A stretch of DNA of 64,000 bases from 13-2-20CM-68-14 sp051955535 (GTDB lineage Bacteria; Actinomycetota; Thermoleophilia; Gaiellales; Gaiellaceae), in assembly GCA_051955535.1 (NCBI GenBank), contig JBQCGP010000085.1, forward strand, positions 62,001 to 126,000, read 5' to 3'. A program made the translations under genes and the position numbers. Under the pieces are notes generated by a model. The model did not search any database and was not told the origin of the DNA. It saw nothing but the letters and a program-made list of their open reading frames with translations. Below, piece after piece: positions 16,621 to 26,615 of the stretch. The stretch's first letter is position 1; every line of letters starts with the position of its first letter.

Positions 16621-17106
16621 TCAGCGTTGGACGACCCGCCAGGCAGTGCGGTTGGTGCGGCTTCCGTTCCAGGGCCAGTCGGCGGGCTCGGCGCAGAGGC
16701 CCGCGCGCACCGGGTTTGCGAGCACGTATGCGCAGATGTCACGGAGCTCGTCCTCGTCTTCGATCAATCCCGACCAGAAGCGGTCGCCGAACAGGTGGCC
16801 CTTCCGCGTGTGGCGGCGGTTGAACGTCTGTGCATAGACGCCGTTGAGGCGCTGGACGCCTGCCGAGAGCTCGTCGCGGAGCGCTTCGACGACCAGGTGG
16901 TAGTGGTTGGTCATCAGACAGAAAGCGTGGACGAGCCAGTCGTGGCGTCGCACGACGTCGGCGAAGAGGCCGACGAAGAATCGGCGGTCGTCGTCGCTAC
17001 GAAAGATCGGCGTTCCGTCGACTCCCCGCGTGCACACGTGGTACGTGCCGTCGGGGAACACGTAGCGGGGCAATCGACCCGTCACTTGGCCCACGGTACG
17101 CGCCAC
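16621..17106 (-). CDS. REP-associated tyrosine transposase (RAYT, IS200-like Y1 family)
   Basis: A 161-residue protein of the Y1-HUH superfamily. Diagnostic motifs: GTYHVCTRGVDG, the HUH-containing CLMTNHYHLVVEA near residue 65, GHLFGDRF, and YVLANPVRAGL followed by DWPW. RAYTs nick single-stranded DNA at REP palindromes and are domesticated relatives of IS200/IS605 transposases. The gene is intact and has no flanking IS ends or orfB. The catalytic tyrosine should lie downstream of the HUH motif; Tyr in NGVYAQTFNRRH is a candidate. The window also carries two families of palindromic intergenic repeats that could be its substrates. The GTG start at 17106 is the most upstream option. Confidence 0.85.
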   Translation of the reverse strand: MARTVGQVTGRLPRYVFPDGTYHVCTRGVDGTPIFRSDDDRRFFVGLFADVVRRHDWLVHAFCLMTNHYHLVVEALRDELSAGVQRLNGVYAQTFNRRHTRKGHLFGDRFWSGLIEDEDELRDICAYVLANPVRAGLCAEPADWPWNGSRTNRTAWRVVQR

Positions 17107-17255
17107 GAAGCCGCGGACAAGTCCCGGCGGAACCTGCCGGTGGATGAAACGTCACACCTTCGTTGCAGTCGCCATGACCGTTTGCGGCAGTTCGGGTGGA
17201 CAGTCCACTACGAAGTGCCACGCACGCGCTCTTGGCGCGACCGTGCCGACCGTCG

Positions 17256-18341
17256 TCAGATCAGCCAGCTGCCGTTCTCCTGCACGACCTCTCCGTCGCA
17301 CAGGAGCTGTCCGCCCGGCCGGAGGTCCTTGACCATGTCCCAGTGCACGGAGCTCTGGTTCTTGCTCCCGAGAGTGGGAAAGCCGGCGCCGATCGCGAGG
17401 TGGACGGTGCCGTCGATCTTCTCGTCGAAGAGCGTGTTTCGCATGTAGCGCTGGATGCCCGGGTTGCAGCCGATCCCGAGCTCCCCGAGTACCCGGGCGC
17501 CGTCATCCCGGTCGAGGGTTTCGAAGAGAACGTCCTCGGCGCTCGTCGCGGAGGCCTCGACGACGCGGCCGTCCCGGTAGACCATGCGGACGCCTTCGAC
17601 CTCGTTCGGTTCCTGGAAGGCGGGAAACTCGGAAAAGTGGATGACGCCTTCCGTCGCATGCTCGACCGGGCAGTAGTAGACCTCGCCTCCGGGAAGGTTC
17701 GCGTGTCCCGCGTCGACCTCGCCCTCGCGCCCCTCAAGGCTGAGCGTCAGGTCGGTGCCGGCCCCGACGATCCTGACCTCCGACGCCCGGTCGAATCGCT
17801 CCTTGATCCTCGCCATGCGCTCTGCCTCGGCGTCCCAGTCGAGCAGGCAGGCGCCGTAGAGGAAGTCCTCGAAGTCGGAGAGCGACATCCGAGCGTCCTG
17901 CGCCATCGCCGGCGTGGGGTAGCGGCAGGCGACCCACGGGATCTCGTCGGACAGCCTCCGCATGCGTTGCGCGTGCCGTCCTTGTGCGAGCAACGCGCGG
18001 CGCTCGCCTGACAGCTCGAGTCCGGCCGCCGTGTTTTCCGGCGCGCCGATGTTCATCCACGCATCCATGGTCTCCCACGCCTGGCGGTCTGCGGGCGCGA
18101 CCTCGGAGAGCAGCTGCTCCGGCGCCTCCATTGCCCAGAGCGTCTCGAACGGGACGTCTTCCATGCCGGCATCGCCGAGTCGAACCAGCGGATAGGCGCC
18201 GCGTCGGGCGATTAGACGCACGACCTCCTGGACGAGCGGTCGCGCAAGCCACGACGAGTTGATCCACACCTGCCAGCCCGGCTGGACGTCGAGCGAGCGC
18301 TCGACGAGGAGCTTCGCGTACGCCTCGATCCGTGGGTCCAC
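17256..18341 (-). CDS. M29 family aminopeptidase
   Basis: A 361-residue metalloaminopeptidase of the thermophilic AmpS/aminopeptidase T family. It starts MDPRIEAYAKLLVERSLDVQ, typical of the family. The metal-binding half carries LPGGEVYYCPVEHATEGVIHF, EVEGVRM and the C-terminal IGAGFPTLGSKNQSSVHWDM block. It removes N-terminal residues from peptides in the cytoplasm. GTG 18341 has TAGGAT six bases upstream, which works both as a -10 box and as an AGGA ribosome site. It is divergent from dnaK across 96 bases. Confidence 0.85.
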   Translation of the reverse strand: MDPRIEAYAKLLVERSLDVQPGWQVWINSSWLARPLVQEVVRLIARRGAYPLVRLGDAGMEDVPFETLWAMEAPEQLLSEVAPADRQAWETMDAWMNIGAPENTAAGLELSGERRALLAQGRHAQRMRRLSDEIPWVACRYPTPAMAQDARMSLSDFEDFLYGACLLDWDAEAERMARIKERFDRASEVRIVGAGTDLTLSLEGREGEVDAGHANLPGGEVYYCPVEHATEGVIHFSEFPAFQEPNEVEGVRMVYRDGRVVEASATSAEDVLFETLDRDDGARVLGELGIGCNPGIQRYMRNTLFDEKIDGTVHLAIGAGFPTLGSKNQSSVHWDMVKDLRPGGQLLCDGEVVQENGSWLI

Positions 18342-18383
18342 GCGCGAATCCTATGTTTGCATGAGCCCGCACGCCTTGATACT

Positions 18384-18404
18384 CTGAGGCTTAGATTTTC
18401 TCAG
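18384..18404 (+). promoter_or_regulatory. Inverted repeat in the dnaK control region, candidate HspR operator
   Basis: CTGAG-N11-CTCAG lies 34-54 bases before the dnaK start, inside an AT-richer patch containing CTTGATACTC. It does not match the HspR consensus (CTTGAGT-N7-ACTCAAG) well. Its location upstream of an operon that encodes HspR, and its symmetry, make it the best local candidate. Confidence 0.3.
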
Positions 18405-18437
18405 CCGGAAAGTAAGCTAGACAAGGAGACACCACCA

Positions 18438-20350
<1,913 letters not shown>

Positions 20351-20351
<1 letters not shown>

Positions 20352-20917
20352 TGACGGATCCCGCCAAGGATCAACTCGATGAGAAGCCCGAGGATCACGC
20401 ACCGGATCACCATTCGGTGCGTGATCCCAGGGCGCGTAGCGCACTTGAAGAGCGGCTTGCCTCGGCCGAAGCCGAGGCCGAGACGCACCTGAACGACCTC
20501 AAGCGCCTGGCGGCGGAGTTCGAGAACTACCGCAAGCGCGTCGCTCGCGAGCAGGAGGCACTTTCGGTACGCGCCGCCGAGCGGCTCGTCAAGGAGCTGC
20601 TCCCGATTGTGGACGACCTCGAGCGGGCGCTCGAGGCGGCCGAGGAGCACCAGGAGGCTAAGCTCGAAGAAGGCGTGCGCCTCGTGCAGCGCCAGCTCGC
20701 GTCCGTACTCGAGCGGGAAGGCCTCGCCGAGATCGAGACGAGCGGCAAGTTCGATCCCCATGTCCACGAGGCGCTGCTCGCGCGGCCGGCCGACGCGGAG
20801 GAAGGCGCAGTGCTCGAAGTTCTCCAGAAGGGCTACCGTCTCGGCGACCATGTCCTGCGCCCGGCTCGCGTGATCGTCGCCGCGGCGAAGGAAAGCGATG
20901 GCGACGCAGGCCGGTAA
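20351..20917 (+). CDS. grpE: Nucleotide exchange factor GrpE
   Basis: A 188-residue protein with a long N-terminal coiled coil (residues 30-90, including LAAEFENYRKRVAREQE) and the C-terminal beta domain ending in VLQKGYRLGDHVLRPARVIV, the GrpE signature. It drives ADP release from DnaK. The ATG shares its A with the dnaK stop codon (TAATG), so translation is coupled. The 3' end overlaps dnaJ by 20 bases. Confidence 0.97.
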
Positions 20918-22004
20918 CCCGTACGAGATCCTCGGCGTCTCCAAGAACGCGAGCGCCGATGAGATCAAGAAGGCCTACCGCAAGCTCGCGCGCGAGTACC
21001 ACCCGGACCGCAACCCGGGCGACTCGTCGGCCGAGGAGCGCTTCAAGGAAGTCCAGGGCGCCTACGACCTGCTCTCGGATTCTGAGAAGCGGAAGCAGTA
21101 CGACACTTTCGGTTCCGCGAACGGCCGCGGCGGCTTCCCCGGTGGCAACGTCAACTTCCAGGACTTCGACCTGGGGGACCTCGGGGATCTCGGCGACCTG
21201 TTCGGCGGGATGTTCGGCGGACGCGGCCGCCCCGGTGGGGGCAGCCAGCGGACGCAGGCGCGCCGTGGGAACGACTTCGAGGTCATCGTCAACCTCTCGT
21301 TCGACGATTCGCTGAAGGGCGTCCAGACGAAGATCCCGGTGACGCTCGAGACGGCCTGCGCGGAGTGTCACGGCTCGGGTGCCCGCCCCGGGACGGCGCC
21401 GACGATCTGCCCCGAGTGCAAGGGCCGCGGCGTCGTGTCGGAGAGCCAGGGGTTCTTCGCGCTCTCGCAGCCGTGTCCGCGCTGTCGCGGGAACGGCACC
21501 GTGATCGAAGATCCGTGCCCGCGCTGCCACGGGTCCGGCCGCGAGGAGCGCACGAAGCGCTACACGGTCAAGATCCCGGCCGGTGTCAAGGACGGGACGC
21601 GCATCCGTCTCAAGGGCAAGGGCGAGGCCGGCTTCAACGGCGGCGAGGCGGGTGACCTCTTCGTCGTCACTCGCGTCGAGCCGTCGAAGCTCTACGAGCG
21701 GCGCGGCGACGACCTCGTCGTCGAGCTGCCTGTCACTTTCGCCGAGGCGTCGCTCGGTGCCGAGGTTCAAGCGCCGACGCCAGATGGGCCGGTGACGCTC
21801 AAGGTCAAGGGCGGCACCCAGGACGGGACGCTGCTCCGGGTCAAGGGCAAGGGCGCGCCGAAGCTGAAGAGCTCTGGCCGCGGCGACGTGCTCGCGCGCG
21901 TGAAGGTAACCGTCCCGAAGCGGCTGAAGAAGCGCGAGCGCGAGCTGCTCGAGGAACTGCAGAAGCAGCCTCACGACGATCCACGGGACGCGCTGTTCAC
22001 GTGA
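20898..22004 (+). CDS. dnaJ: Molecular chaperone DnaJ (Hsp40)
   Basis: A 368-residue type I DnaJ. The J domain holds NPYEILGVSKNAS and the YHPDRNPGD HPD loop; a Gly/Phe-rich stretch follows (about residues 75-110). The zinc domain has all four CxxCxGxG repeats: CAECHGSG, CPECKGRG, CPRCRGNG and CPRCHGSG. The C-terminal substrate-binding domains are complete. It stimulates DnaK ATPase and delivers clients. It overlaps grpE upstream and, by four bases, the small membrane protein gene downstream. Confidence 0.97.
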   Translation: MATQAGNPYEILGVSKNASADEIKKAYRKLAREYHPDRNPGDSSAEERFKEVQGAYDLLSDSEKRKQYDTFGSANGRGGFPGGNVNFQDFDLGDLGDLGDLFGGMFGGRGRPGGGSQRTQARRGNDFEVIVNLSFDDSLKGVQTKIPVTLETACAECHGSGARPGTAPTICPECKGRGVVSESQGFFALSQPCPRCRGNGTVIEDPCPRCHGSGREERTKRYTVKIPAGVKDGTRIRLKGKGEAGFNGGEAGDLFVVTRVEPSKLYERRGDDLVVELPVTFAEASLGAEVQAPTPDGPVTLKVKGGTQDGTLLRVKGKGAPKLKSSGRGDVLARVKVTVPKRLKKRERELLEELQKQPHDDPRDALFT

Positions 22005-22276
22005 GGCGCGTCGTGACGATTCTGCTCGTCTGGTCGCTCTCGCCGGTCGGGACGCTGCTGAACGCCGCCCTCTTCTACGCCGTGCTCTTGTCGCTCGGCG
22101 CGCGGTGGGACCGGCCGATGCTCTGGTTGATCGTCGCGATCTTCGTCGCCGCCTGCACGTACTTCGACGTTCGCGCCTACATCGCGCGCAAGAAGCTCGG
22201 GATGACGGCCTACGAGGCCGGCGAGGCAGTCGTCAACCGCATGTGGGGCCCGCCTCGCACCGAGGAGGACAGCTGA
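22001..22276 (+). CDS. Two-helix membrane protein inside the heat-shock operon
   Basis: A 91-residue protein with two hydrophobic segments (about residues 4-32 and 39-56) and a soluble C-terminal third containing ARKKLGMTAYEAGEAVVNRM. Its GTG overlaps the dnaJ stop codon and its own stop overlaps the hspR ATG, so it is locked into the operon. I know no function for it. The position between dnaJ and hspR suggests membrane-stress sensing or a link between chaperones and the membrane, which is speculation. Confidence 0.75.
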   Translation: MRRVVTILLVWSLSPVGTLLNAALFYAVLLSLGARWDRPMLWLIVAIFVAACTYFDVRAYIARKKLGMTAYEAGEAVVNRMWGPPRTEEDS

Positions 22277-22644
22277 TGGACGACCGTCCGCGCTACATGA
22301 TCTCGGTCGCCGCGGAAATCGTCGGCATGCATCCGCAGACGCTGCGGATCTACGAGAGCAAGGGCCTCGTCAGGCCGAAGCGGACGCGCGGGAACACGCG
22401 CCTCTACTCGGACGCCGACCTCGAGCGCCTGCGCCTGATCCAGCGCCTGACGACCGAGCTCGGGCTCAACCTGGCCGGCGTCGAGGTCGTGCTGCGGCTC
22501 GAGGACGAGCTGCGCAAGGCCCACATGCGCCTCGAGCGCCTCGAGCGCCGAAGACGCGAAGAGGTTCAGAACGTTCACAAGCAGTACCGGCGCGAGCTCG
22601 TGCTCTACGAGACGCCGCAGCCGGTCCCGACCAGACAGGACTAG
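22276..22644 (+). CDS. hspR: Heat-shock repressor HspR (MerR family)
   Basis: A 122-residue MerR-type regulator: MISVAAEIVGMHPQTLRIYE is the winged-helix recognition motif, followed by SKGLVRPKRTRGNTRLYSDA and a coiled-coil dimerisation helix. In Actinobacteria HspR binds HAIR operators and represses the dnaK operon and clpB, using DnaK as co-repressor. GAGGAGG lies eight bases before the ATG, which also overlaps the upstream stop. It would be expected to regulate this operon. Confidence 0.95.
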   Translation: MDDRPRYMISVAAEIVGMHPQTLRIYESKGLVRPKRTRGNTRLYSDADLERLRLIQRLTTELGLNLAGVEVVLRLEDELRKAHMRLERLERRRREEVQNVHKQYRRELVLYETPQPVPTRQD

Positions 22645-22651
22645 GAGACAG

Positions 22652-25126
22652 ATGGACTTCAACAAGCTGACGCTCAAATCACAGGAGGCTGTCGCCGCCG
22701 CGCAGGAGCTGGCGCGCCGCAACGGCAATCCCGAGCTGTATCCCGAGCACCTGCTCGTGGCGCTGCTGGACCAGGACCTGCCGCGCGAGCTCGTCGAATC
22801 GGCTTCGACGCTCCGCGCCGAAGCCGAGGCAAAGCTTGCGCAGCGGCCGAAGGTCGCCGGCGGCACGCAACAGCCTCAGATCTCGGCGACGTTGGCCAAG
22901 GTCCTCGACCGTGCTTCGGACGAAGCACGGTCGATGCAGGACGATTACGTCTCGACCGAGCACCTACTGCTCGCGCTCGACGTTGTGCCGCGCGACCAGC
23001 TCGAGGCGAAGATCAAGGCCGTCCGTGGCGGCCAGCGCGTCACCTCGCAGGACCCCGAGGGCACCTACCAGGCGCTCGAGAAGTTCGGCCGTGACCTGAC
23101 CGAGCTCGCCGAGCAGGGGAAGCTCGACCCGGTCATAGGCCGCGACGAGGAGATCCGCCGCGTCATCCAGGTCCTCTCGCGCCGCACGAAGAACAACCCC
23201 GTCCTGATCGGCGATCCCGGCGTGGGCAAGACCGCGATCGCCGAGGGGCTCGCGCAGCGGATCGTCGCCGGCGACGTCCCGGAGGGCCTGAAGGGGAAGC
23301 GCGTCTGGGCGCTGGACATCGGCGCGCTGCTCGCCGGCTCGAAGTACCGCGGCGAGTTCGAGGAGCGCCTCAAGGCCGTCCTCACGGAGATCAAGAACGC
23401 GGAGGGCCAGCTGATCCTCTTCATCGACGAGCTGCACACGATCGTCGGCGCGGGCGCTGCCGAGGGCGCCGTCGACGCCGCGAACATGCTCAAGCCGATG
23501 CTCGCGCGCGGCGAGCTGCGCGCGATCGGCGCGACGACGCTCGACGAGTACCGCAAGCACATCGAGAAGGACGCGGCGCTCGAGCGGCGCTTCCAGCCGA
23601 TCTTCGTCGGCGAGCCTTCCGTCGCCGACACGATCGCCATCCTCCGCGGGCTCAAGGAGCGCTACGAGGCGCATCACGGCGTGCGGATCCGCGACGCCGC
23701 GCTGGTCGCGGCCGCGGTCCTCTCCGACCGCTACATCTCCGACCGGCAGCTGCCGGACAAGGCGATCGACCTCGTCGACGAGGCCGCCTCGCGGCTGAGG
23801 ATGGAAATCGACTCTTCGCCGCTCGAGCTCGACGAGGCAGACCGGCGCGTGCGCCAGCTCGAGATCGAGCTTGCAGCGATGGGCAAGGAATCGAAGGAGA
23901 CGCGTGAGCCCGTCGAGCGGGAGCTCGCCGAAGCGCAGGAGCTGCGCAACGAGCTGGCCGCACGCTGGGCGAAGGAGAAGGAGGCGCTCGAGCGGGTCAA
24001 GGAGATCATGGGCCGGATCGACGAGCTGAAGTACGAGGCCGACCGTGCCGAGCGGGCCGGCGAGCTGCAGCGAGTCGCGGAGATCCGCTACGGCGAGCTG
24101 CCCGACCTCGAGCACGAGCTCGCCGACCGTGACGGCGCCGTCCCCGAAGGCGAGCCGATGGTGAAGGAGGAGGTCGACGAGGACGACATCGCGCAGGTCG
24201 TCGCCCGGTGGACCGGCATTCCGGTCTCACGGCTCCTCGAGGGCGAGACCGAGAAGCTGATCCACATGGAGGAGCGGCTGCACGAGCGTGTCGTCGGCCA
24301 GGACGAAGCGGTCGAGGCCGTCGCGAACGCGCTGCGTCGCTCCCGCACCGGCCTCCAGGACCCGAACCGTCCGATCGGCTCCTTCATCTTCCTCGGCCCG
24401 ACCGGCGTCGGGAAGACGGAGCTCGCTCGGGCCCTCGCCGAGTTCATGTTCGACGACGAACGGGCGATCGTCCGCCTCGACATGTCCGAGTACCAGGAGC
24501 GCCATACGGTCGCCCGGCTGGTCGGCGCGCCGCCGGGGTACGTCGGCTACGAGGAGGGCGGCCAGCTGACTGAGGCCGTTCGTCGGCGCCCGTACAGCGT
24601 CGTCCTGCTCGACGAGATCGAGAAGGCACACACCGAGATCTTCGACGTGCTCCTGCAGATCCTCGATGACGGCCGGCTCACGGACGGCCAGGGCCGGACG
24701 GTCGACTTCCGGAACACCGTGATCATCATGACCTCGAACATCCGCTCGGCAGCGGCGCTCTCCGAGCACTTCCGCCCCGAGTTCCTGAACCGGATCGACG
24801 AGATCGTCGAGTTCGAGCCGCTCACGCGCGAGCAGCTGGGCGAGATCGTCGAGCTACAGCTCGGACGCTTGCGTGAGCGGCTGGCCGAGCGCGGGCTCAG
24901 ACTCGAGCTGACGGACGCGGCGAAGGAGGCCGTCACCGAGGCCGGCTGGGATCCGACCTTCGGCGCCAGGCCGCTCAAGCGGGCGCTGCAGCGGCTCGTC
25001 GAGAATCCGCTCGCGCTACGCCTGCTCGAGGGCGAGTTCGCCGAGGGTGACAGCGTGCGCGTCGATGCGCTGGACGGCGAGCTCGTGTTCGAAAAGGCCG
25101 GCGAGCGCGAGCCGGCGGCGGCCTAG
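22652..25126 (+). CDS. clpB: Disaggregase ClpB (Hsp100), shortened in the second ATPase domain
   Basis: An 824-residue AAA+ disaggregase that works with DnaK/DnaJ/GrpE. N domain residues 1-140; first ATPase with GDPGVGKT and LILFIDELHT; coiled-coil middle domain about residues 400-510; second ATPase with GPTGVGKT, VVLLDEIEKAH and the C-terminal FGARPLKRAL. Between TSN and FRPEFLNRID there are only ten residues, where E. coli ClpB has about 29, so a helix-loop of roughly 19 residues is missing. AGGAG lies five to six bases before the ATG. It is the last gene of the hspR operon. Confidence 0.97.
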   Translation: MDFNKLTLKSQEAVAAAQELARRNGNPELYPEHLLVALLDQDLPRELVESASTLRAEAEAKLAQRPKVAGGTQQPQISATLAKVLDRASDEARSMQDDYVSTEHLLLALDVVPRDQLEAKIKAVRGGQRVTSQDPEGTYQALEKFGRDLTELAEQGKLDPVIGRDEEIRRVIQVLSRRTKNNPVLIGDPGVGKTAIAEGLAQRIVAGDVPEGLKGKRVWALDIGALLAGSKYRGEFEERLKAVLTEIKNAEGQLILFIDELHTIVGAGAAEGAVDAANMLKPMLARGELRAIGATTLDEYRKHIEKDAALERRFQPIFVGEPSVADTIAILRGLKERYEAHHGVRIRDAALVAAAVLSDRYISDRQLPDKAIDLVDEAASRLRMEIDSSPLELDEADRRVRQLEIELAAMGKESKETREPVERELAEAQELRNELAARWAKEKEALERVKEIMGRIDELKYEADRAERAGELQRVAEIRYGELPDLEHELADRDGAVPEGEPMVKEEVDEDDIAQVVARWTGIPVSRLLEGETEKLIHMEERLHERVVGQDEAVEAVANALRRSRTGLQDPNRPIGSFIFLGPTGVGKTELARALAEFMFDDERAIVRLDMSEYQERHTVARLVGAPPGYVGYEEGGQLTEAVRRRPYSVVLLDEIEKAHTEIFDVLLQILDDGRLTDGQGRTVDFRNTVIIMTSNIRSAAALSEHFRPEFLNRIDEIVEFEPLTREQLGEIVELQLGRLRERLAERGLRLELTDAAKEAVTEAGWDPTFGARPLKRALQRLVENPLALRLLEGEFAEGDSVRVDALDGELVFEKAGEREPAAA

Positions 25127-25157
25127 TCGACGTTTCTGCTCGCGCTTTTGCCAGGCG

Positions 25158-25454
25158 CTACCGCTCGAGCGGCGCCATCGTCAGGCCGTGGTCGTTGAGG
25201 CTCTGCCAGTAGAGCTCGGCCGGCTCGCGATGCCCCGTCCAGACGACTGCCTGGCCGGTGTTGTGAATGCGGTTGGCGAGCGACATGCCCTGCTCGAAGC
25301 TGACGCCGGGTAGGACGCTCGCGAGCGCGAAGGCGACACCGTCGAAGGTGTTGTGGTTGTCGTTGAGGACGATCACGCGCCAGGCGTCCCCGGTGCCGCC
25401 GCCCGAGCGACGGGTCGGCCGCTCCTTCGTCGGGGTCGACGGAGCGACTGTCAC
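25158..25454 (-). CDS. clpS: Clp protease adaptor ClpS
   Basis: A 98-residue adaptor that hands N-degron substrates to the ClpA/ClpC protease. The core matches the family: WRVIVLNDNHNTFDGVAFAL, LANRIHNTGQAVVWTG, AELYWQSLNDHGLT. The N-terminal tail is long, Pro/Thr rich and likely disordered. GTG 25454 overlaps the TGA of a ten-codon frame that starts at ATG 25483 and has its own -10 box, so translation may be coupled, or the real N-terminus may be longer with an indel. It faces clpB tail to tail with 31 bases between them. Confidence 0.9.
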   Translation of the reverse strand: MTVAPSTPTKERPTRRSGGGTGDAWRVIVLNDNHNTFDGVAFALASVLPGVSFEQGMSLANRIHNTGQAVVWTGHREPAELYWQSLNDHGLTMAPLER

Positions 25455-25483
25455 TCGGCGGCCGCCTTCGCTTCCGGGGCCAT
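25451..25483 (-). other. Ten-codon frame overlapping the clpS start
   Basis: ATG 25483 opens MAPEAKAAAE and stops at TGA 25453-25451, which overlaps the clpS GTG. TAGCGT lies six bases before this ATG, the spacing seen for leaderless starts in this window. The mRNA may therefore begin at this ATG, making clpS the second cistron. Confidence 0.4.
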
Positions 25484-25621
25484 GCTCTGACGCTAGCGCT
25501 TGCTGCAGATTCGTGTCAGTGCCGTTTCACACACGTCACGTCTTCCGCACTAGCCTGTCGGTGGGCGGGAGTGGTGGTGACCCGAGTCACGCGTGTACCC
25601 GAAGGGGTAGTTTCAGGCCCG

Positions 25622-26419
25622 ATGGCACGTAGACAGCAGCGGCCCCGCGAACGACGCCGGCAACCTCAGCCGACCCCGCCGCCGCTGCCTCCCGAGACGC
25701 GTACCGTCGGCCAGCTCGTCGCGGAGACCATCCGCTTCTACGCCCATCACTTCTGGCGCTCGGTCTCGCTGGGGATCTCGGTCGCGGTCATCGACGTAGT
25801 CGCGGTCAGTCTGAGCCGTACGAACGCGATCATCTTCGAGGTCGTTGTCGCCGGACCGCTGCTGACGATCTCGTTCGTCGCGGCCTCGGTACTGATCTCG
25901 AAACGTCCGCGTCCGCCGTCCGGGACTCTCGTCACCGCCTGGGTTGCCGGCACGCTCGCGTTCGTTCCGTTCCCATTCCTCGCGCTGGGGTTCGTGCTTC
26001 CCGCGCTCGCGTGGCTCGCGTTCATCGGGCTGGTCGTGCCCGTGATCGTGATCGAGCGTGCGCCTTTCCGCGCCGCGTTCCGCCGTGCGATCGAGCTCAG
26101 TCGCGCCGACTACGTGCATGCGCTCGGCTCGCTCGCGACGCTCGCGCTCACCTACTTCATCACGCGGCTCGGCCTCTTCTTCATGCTCCGCGGCGGCAGC
26201 GGCGCGGCCGAGCGAACCGCAGGTTTCCTGGCCGACCTCGTCCTCTCACCGGTGATCTTCCTCGGCGGCGCGCTCGTCTACTACGACCAGGCGGCGCGTG
26301 TAGTCTCGGCGCCCCGACCGAGGAGGCGCGATGCCGACGTACATCCTGCTGTCCAACCTGACCGCCCAAGGCGTCCAGACGCTCAAGTCGAACCCGGCTC
26401 GGCTGCGAGAGGTCAATAG
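25622..26419 (+). CDS. Polytopic membrane protein of unknown function
   Basis: A protein of up to 265 residues: a basic, proline-rich N-terminus (about 30 residues), a short amphipathic region (TVGQLVAETIRFYAHHFWRS) and about five to six hydrophobic segments. The pattern 'FYAHHFWRSVSLGI' and 'RAFRRAIELSRADYVHALGSLA' resembles membrane proteins related to the glycerophosphodiesterase membrane domain/DUF family. No enzyme motif is visible. ATG 25622 has TAGTTT eight bases upstream. The last 89 bases overlap the GYD-domain gene in another frame, and the C-terminal 30 residues have shadow-like composition, so the true end may be earlier or a frameshift may be present. Confidence 0.55.
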   Translation: MARRQQRPRERRRQPQPTPPPLPPETRTVGQLVAETIRFYAHHFWRSVSLGISVAVIDVVAVSLSRTNAIIFEVVVAGPLLTISFVAASVLISKRPRPPSGTLVTAWVAGTLAFVPFPFLALGFVLPALAWLAFIGLVVPVIVIERAPFRAAFRRAIELSRADYVHALGSLATLALTYFITRLGLFFMLRGGSGAAERTAGFLADLVLSPVIFLGGALVYYDQAARVVSAPRPRRRDADVHPAVQPDRPRRPDAQVEPGSAARGQ

Positions 26420-26615
26420 GGACGTCGAGGAGCTCGGTGCGAAGGTCGTCCACCAGTGGGCAACGCTCGGGCCGTTCGACTTCGTCAACGTCGTCGAGGC
26501 GCCCGACGCCGCGACGATCGCGCGCGTCTCGGTCGCGCTCGGAGCGCGCGGGAGCGCACAGCTGCAGACGCTGACCGCGCTGACGATCGACGAGTTCCTG
26601 GGCGCGCTCGACTAG
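26331..26615 (+). CDS. GYD domain protein
   Basis: A 94-residue protein that matches the GYD family (PF08734): PTYILLSNLTAQGVQTL at the N-terminus, then LGAKVVHQWATLGPFDFVNV and a C-terminal LTALTIDEFL. The family is a small ferredoxin-like alpha-beta fold of unknown function. GGAGG lies five bases before ATG 26331, a strong site. It overlaps the membrane protein gene upstream and the convergent psuG by four bases. Confidence 0.85.
   Translation: MPTYILLSNLTAQGVQTLKSNPARLREVNRDVEELGAKVVHQWATLGPFDFVNVVEAPDAATIARVSVALGARGSAQLQTLTALTIDEFLGALD

Noticed and set aside
16621..17106. A complete IS200/IS605 insertion sequence
   Set aside because: No flanking subterminal hairpins, target motif or TnpB gene is seen. 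The sequence has RAYT-specific motifs, so it is a domesticated single-copy gene.
18384..18404. A CIRCE element (HrcA operator) upstream of dnaK
   Set aside because: The 9-9-9 CIRCE consensus is absent and the operon encodes HspR, not HrcA. It was kept only as a low-confidence HspR-type candidate.
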